Shown piece by piece: positions 60,712 to 64,000 of a DNA stretch of 64,000 nt. The DNA comes from Desulfoluna limicola (lineage in GTDB: Bacteria > Desulfobacterota > Desulfobacteria > Desulfobacterales > Desulfolunaceae). Every line of letters starts with the position of its first letter. Position 1 is the first letter of the stretch. The position numbers and the translations under genes were made by a program. The notes beneath the pieces are model-generated. The model did no database searches, was not told where the DNA came from, and worked only from the letters and a program-made list of their open reading frames with translations. The DNA is taken from positions 5,045,501 through 5,109,500 of the forward strand of contig NZ_AP024488.1 of the NCBI RefSeq assembly GCF_021654575.1. Reading direction: 5' to 3'.

Positions 60712-61031
60712 TGCAAGGATTGAGGCAACCGTATTTTTGAAGCTTGGAGGGGGGCGTTGTTTTCCAGAAAAATCAGATAAAGCCTGCAGCTATTCAGCTT
60801 GCGCATACGGCGGCTCTGCCGGGGGATAAACCTTTGCCTGTCTGAAAGAGTGGGGTTAACAAACAGGTCTAAAAACAGTCCTTGAACGAATTTCGTTTTA
60901 AAGGCGGATGCGCTTTGACCCGTGGAACGAGGGGCAAAGCGCATCCGCAACCTGCTTTCAAGGTGGCTCACCTTGCCGCCGGAGGCACTCTTTTTTCAAT
61001 GAACATCGGATGGTGAACTTAAGGAGAGGGC
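60632..61031. other. Repeat-filled gap inside the efflux locus
   Basis: 400 bases between the TolC-fusion and adaptor genes, made almost wholly of two palindromic elements. No gene. Adaptor and pump expression must read through it or start within it. Confidence 0.6.
60803..60986. repeat. Palindromic element copy, full-length B-to-A type
   Basis: 184 bp. Preceded by GCAGCTATTCAGCTT. Decayed left end GCATACGGCGG, CTGAAAGAGTGGGGTTAACA, central arms GCGGATGCG (60904-60912) and CGCATCCGC (60940-60948), hairpin CAAGGTGGCTCACCTTG, end CCGCCGGAGGC (60976-60986), T-tract. Ends 45 bases before the adaptor gene. Confidence 0.9.
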
Positions 61032-62138
61032 ATGAACGGTCGGGTATTGGGAAGGCTTGTGGTGGCAGGGTTCCTGATTGGGATGGGGCTCGTTGGGTGT
61101 TCCGGTGAGACGGTGGAAGAGGTCGTTCACCTGAGGCCGGTGCGTGTGCAGAAGGTGGTGCGGGTGGAGCAGGAGGTGTCCCGGATATTCTCCGGGTATG
61201 CCCTGGCGTCGGTGGAGTCCAAGTTGAGTTTCAAGGTTCCCGGCACTTTGAAGGAGGTGGCCGTGAAGGTGGGGGACACCCTAACCGAAGGGGACCTGGT
61301 GGCCTCTCTGGATGACCGGGATTACCGGTTGAGGGTGCAGGAGGCCGAGGCGGGCCTTGAGCAGGCAAAGGCCCAGGCACGAAATGCCGCCCTCTCCTAT
61401 GAACGGGCCGGGCGACTTTGGGAAAACGACAACATCTCCAAGAGCGACCTGGATCGTGCCCGTGCGGCCTGGGAATCGGTCTCGGCCCAGGTAACCTCCA
61501 TTGAGAAGAAGCGAGAGCTGGCCCGGCGGCAGCTTGGGTACACCCGTTTGGAGTCGCCCTTTGCCGGGTCGGTGATGCTGGTCTTGGCCGATGAGAACGA
61601 AAACACCGGGGCCGGGACCCCTGTGGCGGTTCTCGCCTCGGCTCAGAGAAGCGAAGTCCATGTGGATATTCCGGAGGTGATGATCTCGGCCATCCGGACA
61701 GGGCAGGCCGCGGAGGTTCGCTTTGCAGCAGTGCCTGCAAAGCTGTTTCATGCCACCGCCTACGAGGTGGGCTCGTCGGCCACCGGGTTTGCCGCCACGT
61801 ACCCTGTCACCCTTCGCCTCTCCGAGGAGGCAACGGAGGTCCTTCCGGGCATGGCGGCCGAGGTGACGTTTCGATTTAACGGTGGGAGCGGGGAACGATT
61901 CCTCGTGCCATCCCACGTGGTGGGTGCCGACAGCAGCGGTGCCTTTCTGTTCACGGCGGAACCCGATGGGCAGGGAGAAGCGACGATCCGAAGGCGTTCC
62001 GTGGAGGTTGGAGCCCTCACCGAAGGGGGCCTTGAGGTGCTTTCCGGGTTCACCGGGGAGGAGTGGGTGGTGACAGCGGGCATGAGCCGCCTGGACGAGG
62101 GCATGCGGGTTCTTTTCAAAGAGCAGGAGGCCCCATGA
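61032..62138 (+). CDS. RND efflux periplasmic adaptor lipoprotein (HlyD/AcrA family)
   Basis: 368 residues. Lipoprotein signal with LVGC (Cys23), lipoyl/barrel-sandwich half motifs (SKLSFKVPGTLKEVAVKVGDTLTEGDLVASLDD, about 65-98), a coiled-coil hairpin (about 100-165), then the second lipoyl half (LGYTRLESPFAGSVM) and beta-barrel and membrane-proximal domains. It links the inner-membrane pump to the TolC-type channel. AAGGAGAG precedes the ATG. The stop overlaps the pump start (ATGATG). Confidence 0.93.
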   Translation: MNGRVLGRLVVAGFLIGMGLVGCSGETVEEVVHLRPVRVQKVVRVEQEVSRIFSGYALASVESKLSFKVPGTLKEVAVKVGDTLTEGDLVASLDDRDYRLRVQEAEAGLEQAKAQARNAALSYERAGRLWENDNISKSDLDRARAAWESVSAQVTSIEKKRELARRQLGYTRLESPFAGSVMLVLADENENTGAGTPVAVLASAQRSEVHVDIPEVMISAIRTGQAAEVRFAAVPAKLFHATAYEVGSSATGFAATYPVTLRLSEEATEVLPGMAAEVTFRFNGGSGERFLVPSHVVGADSSGAFLFTAEPDGQGEATIRRRSVEVGALTEGGLEVLSGFTGEEWVVTAGMSRLDEGMRVLFKEQEAP

Positions 62139-64000
62139 TGCACATCACCGAAGCGGCGATCCGCTTGAACCGTGTGACCCTGGTGATGATTCTTATTGTG
62201 GTGCTGGGGGGCTGGGTGACCCTGAAACGCCTTCCCCAGGACGAGGACCCCGGATTTATTGTCCGTGTCGCCATGGTGACCACCTATTTTCCGGGGGCCA
62301 GCCCCGAACGGGTGGAGCAGCTTGTCACCGATCGACTGGAGAAGGTGATCCAGGAGATTTCCCAGCTCGACTACGTGGAGAGCGAATCGCGTGCCGGCAT
62401 CTCCATCATCTACGTCAACATGGAAGAGAAGTACAAGGCCATGCGCCCCATCTGGGATGAGTTGCGGCGCAAGGTGGACAAGGAGATACGCAACCTGCCC
62501 GAGGGGGTGATCGGGCCCTTTGTGAACGATGACTTCGGGGATGTCTTCGGTCAGGTGCTGGCCCTTACCGGAGAGGGGTACAGCTACCGGGAGCTTAAAC
62601 ACGTGGCCGATGAGGTGAGAGACGAGTTGCTTCGCATCGAGGATGTGGCCAAGGTGGACATTGTCGGGGCTCAGAAGGAGCAGGTGTTCCTTGAGTTCAA
62701 CTCGGCCCGTCTTGCCCGGTACGGCATTTCCCCGCTTATGCTGAAGCAGGTGCTCTCCCAGCGCAACATCATTACCCCCGGAGGGGCCCTGGAGTCGGGC
62801 CAGGAACGGATCAACCTGGAGCCCACGGGGAACTTCGAGGCGGTGGCAGAGATCCTCGATACGGTGATTTCGGTGCCGGGGCGAAAAGAGGTGGTCTACT
62901 TAAAGGACCTGGTGACCGTCACACGGGGGTATAAGGACCCGGCTTCGAGCAAGATGCACTTCAACGGCTCTCCTGCCCTGGCCCTGGCGATCTCCATGTC
63001 CAAGGGGGGAGACATCATCCGTCTGGGCAAGTCCGTGGAGGCGTTCAAAGAGAGGCTGGAACGCCTCTACCCCATCGGGGTGGAGCTTCATCACCTGGCC
63101 CGTCAGCCCGAGAGGGTCCACAAGAGCGTCAGCAATTTTCTCTCCAACCTCATGCAAAGCATCGCCATCGTTTGCCTGGTGATGCTGGTGAGCTTGGGGT
63201 TGCGCACGGGGCTGCTGGTGGCAAGCCTTATCCCCGTGACCATTTTGATGGCGTTTCTGGTCATGGGATTTTTTGGTATCGGTATTGACCAGGTTTCCCT
63301 GGCAGCCCTGCTTATCTCGCTGGGGATCCTGGTGGACAATGCCATCGTGATGAGCGAATCCATCATGACCCAGGTGCGCGAGGGGCAGAGCGTTGCCGAG
63401 GCGTCGGTGAACTCCGCAAAGGAACTCGCCCGGCCGTTGCTTACGGCCTCCCTCACCACCTCGTTTGCTTTTCTGCCCATTTACATGGCCAAGTCCTCCA
63501 CGGGGGAGTACACGGCGCCCCTCTTCAAGGTGGTCACCATTACCCTGGTGAGCTCCTGGGTACTTGCCCTGACCATGATCCCTCTGTTTTGTGTGTGGTT
63601 TCTCAAGGTGACACCCGAAGGGGGGGAGGCTGCCTATGACACCCCCTTTTACCGGCGCTACCGCGGTGTGCTGAGAGGGTGCCTGTCCCACCGCTGGCTC
63701 TTTGTGGCCACCATGTGCCTTGCCTTTGTGGTGGCGATGTACGGGTTCCGTTATGTTCCCAAGCGGTTTATGCCCGACTCCGATCGAAGCATCATTACCG
63801 CAACCGTGGAGACGCCCCCTGGCTCGGACATTGCCCATACCGAGGCGATGGTGACTCGGATAGAATCCTTCATCACCGACAACGTCATGGCGAAAGAGGG
63901 CGGTGAGGGGGTGGTGAACTGGGGCAGCTTTATCGGCAAAGGGGCGCCTCGCTACATCATTTCGTACCGACCGGACCCTCCGGAGAGCAGCTTTGCGTAC
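62138..64000 (+). CDS. RND efflux pump, AcrB/MdtB family (partial, runs off the right edge)
   Basis: 621 residues are visible, about 60 percent of a typical 1020-1040-residue pump; no stop before the window end. First transmembrane helix (about 12-27), porter-domain motifs YFPGASPERVEQLVTDRLE, SRAGISIIYVNM and a PN-type region, then transmembrane helices from about 335 on with LAALLISLGILVDNAIVMSESI, which carries the conserved Asp-containing helix 4 motif (GILVDNAIV) of proton relay, and a second porter half beginning near 550 (RYVPKRFMPDSDRSIITATVETPPG). It exports drugs or other small molecules using the proton gradient. ATG 62138 has GGAGG seven bases upstream; ATG 62135 is an alternative. 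Confidence 0.93.
   Translation, partial: MHITEAAIRLNRVTLVMILIVVLGGWVTLKRLPQDEDPGFIVRVAMVTTYFPGASPERVEQLVTDRLEKVIQEISQLDYVESESRAGISIIYVNMEEKYKAMRPIWDELRRKVDKEIRNLPEGVIGPFVNDDFGDVFGQVLALTGEGYSYRELKHVADEVRDELLRIEDVAKVDIVGAQKEQVFLEFNSARLARYGISPLMLKQVLSQRNIITPGGALESGQERINLEPTGNFEAVAEILDTVISVPGRKEVVYLKDLVTVTRGYKDPASSKMHFNGSPALALAISMSKGGDIIRLGKSVEAFKERLERLYPIGVELHHLARQPERVHKSVSNFLSNLMQSIAIVCLVMLVSLGLRTGLLVASLIPVTILMAFLVMGFFGIGIDQVSLAALLISLGILVDNAIVMSESIMTQVREGQSVAEASVNSAKELARPLLTASLTTSFAFLPIYMAKSSTGEYTAPLFKVVTITLVSSWVLALTMIPLFCVWFLKVTPEGGEAAYDTPFYRRYRGVLRGCLSHRWLFVATMCLAFVVAMYGFRYVPKRFMPDSDRSIITATVETPPGSDIAHTEAMVTRIESFITDNVMAKEGGEGVVNWGSFIGKGAPRYIISYRPDPPESSFAY

Noticed and set aside
1..64000. tRNA or rRNA genes
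   Set aside because: I found no T-arm-like GGTTCRANYCC with a matching acceptor stem and no rRNA core sequences; a tRNA scan would settle it.

Overview
The window looks like a chromosomal segment of a Gram-negative, probably anaerobic member of the Desulfobacterota (sulfate-reducer type). This is inferred from the gene families and their order: the rplU-rpmA-obgE...proB-proA-nadD-rsfS-gpmI order, an ADH synthase of the alternative aromatic pathway, a sigma-54 activator beside a CoA-transferase, bacteriohemerythrin, DUF362 ferredoxin and YkgJ proteins, and a C-terminal Cys domain often seen in deltaproteobacterial signalling proteins. I see no rRNA, tRNA, CRISPR array, integrase, transposase or phage genes. 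The DNA is GC-rich, which produces many long spurious antisense frames.

Layout. 0-7 kb: a TIM-barrel enzyme, a membrane-microdomain operon (NfeD/ClpP-like protease, short NfeD protein, flotillin FloA, a 13-residue-repeat protein), an LpxL-family acyltransferase and a bacteriohemerythrin. 7-12 kb: a FadL-type porin, a CoA-transferase with a sigma-54 promoter and two upstream palindromes, and the PAS-PAS-AAA+-Fis activator that probably acts on them. 13-19 kb: a methyltransferase, a RelA/SpoT-type small alarmone synthetase, a MASE3 membrane sensor without kinase, a small secreted protein and a large Gly-rich lipoprotein. 19-27 kb: pyrE, then the division cluster ftsE-ftsX-envC-ctpA and a YibQ-type polysaccharide deacetylase. 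27-34 kb: rplU, rpmA, obgE, proB, proA, nadD, rsfS, gpmI. 34-44 kb: a degenerate HsdR-N-like protein, DUF429, zinc-ribbon, YkgJ, DUF362, a membrane glycosyltransferase, DUF503 and an ArsR-methyltransferase fusion. 44-52 kb: full-length metH and uvrA. 52-57 kb: a membrane protein with a J-domain protein, ADH synthase, a GT2 glycosyltransferase and a HAD phosphatase. 57-64 kb: a TetR-controlled RND efflux operon (TetR, a TolC fused to a substrate-binding domain, lipoprotein adaptor, RND pump running off the right edge).

The most unusual feature is not a gene. At least 26 intergenic loci carry one family of GC-rich palindromic elements. Typical copies have 11-bp terminal inverted repeats (GCCTCCGGCGG...CCGCCGGAGGC), a terminal hairpin, a central hairpin with an almost invariant loop (CTCGTTCCTCG) and an outward T-tract. 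The stem sequences differ from copy to copy but stay complementary, which points to selection on, or templated maintenance of, the folded form. Copies sit just after stop codons and just before start codons, so that metH, uvrA, gpmI, ctpA and the membrane glycosyltransferase are each bracketed by inverted copies. In the envC-ctpA gap one copy supplies both the upstream stop codon and the downstream Shine-Dalgarno sequence. No mobilising protein is visible here.
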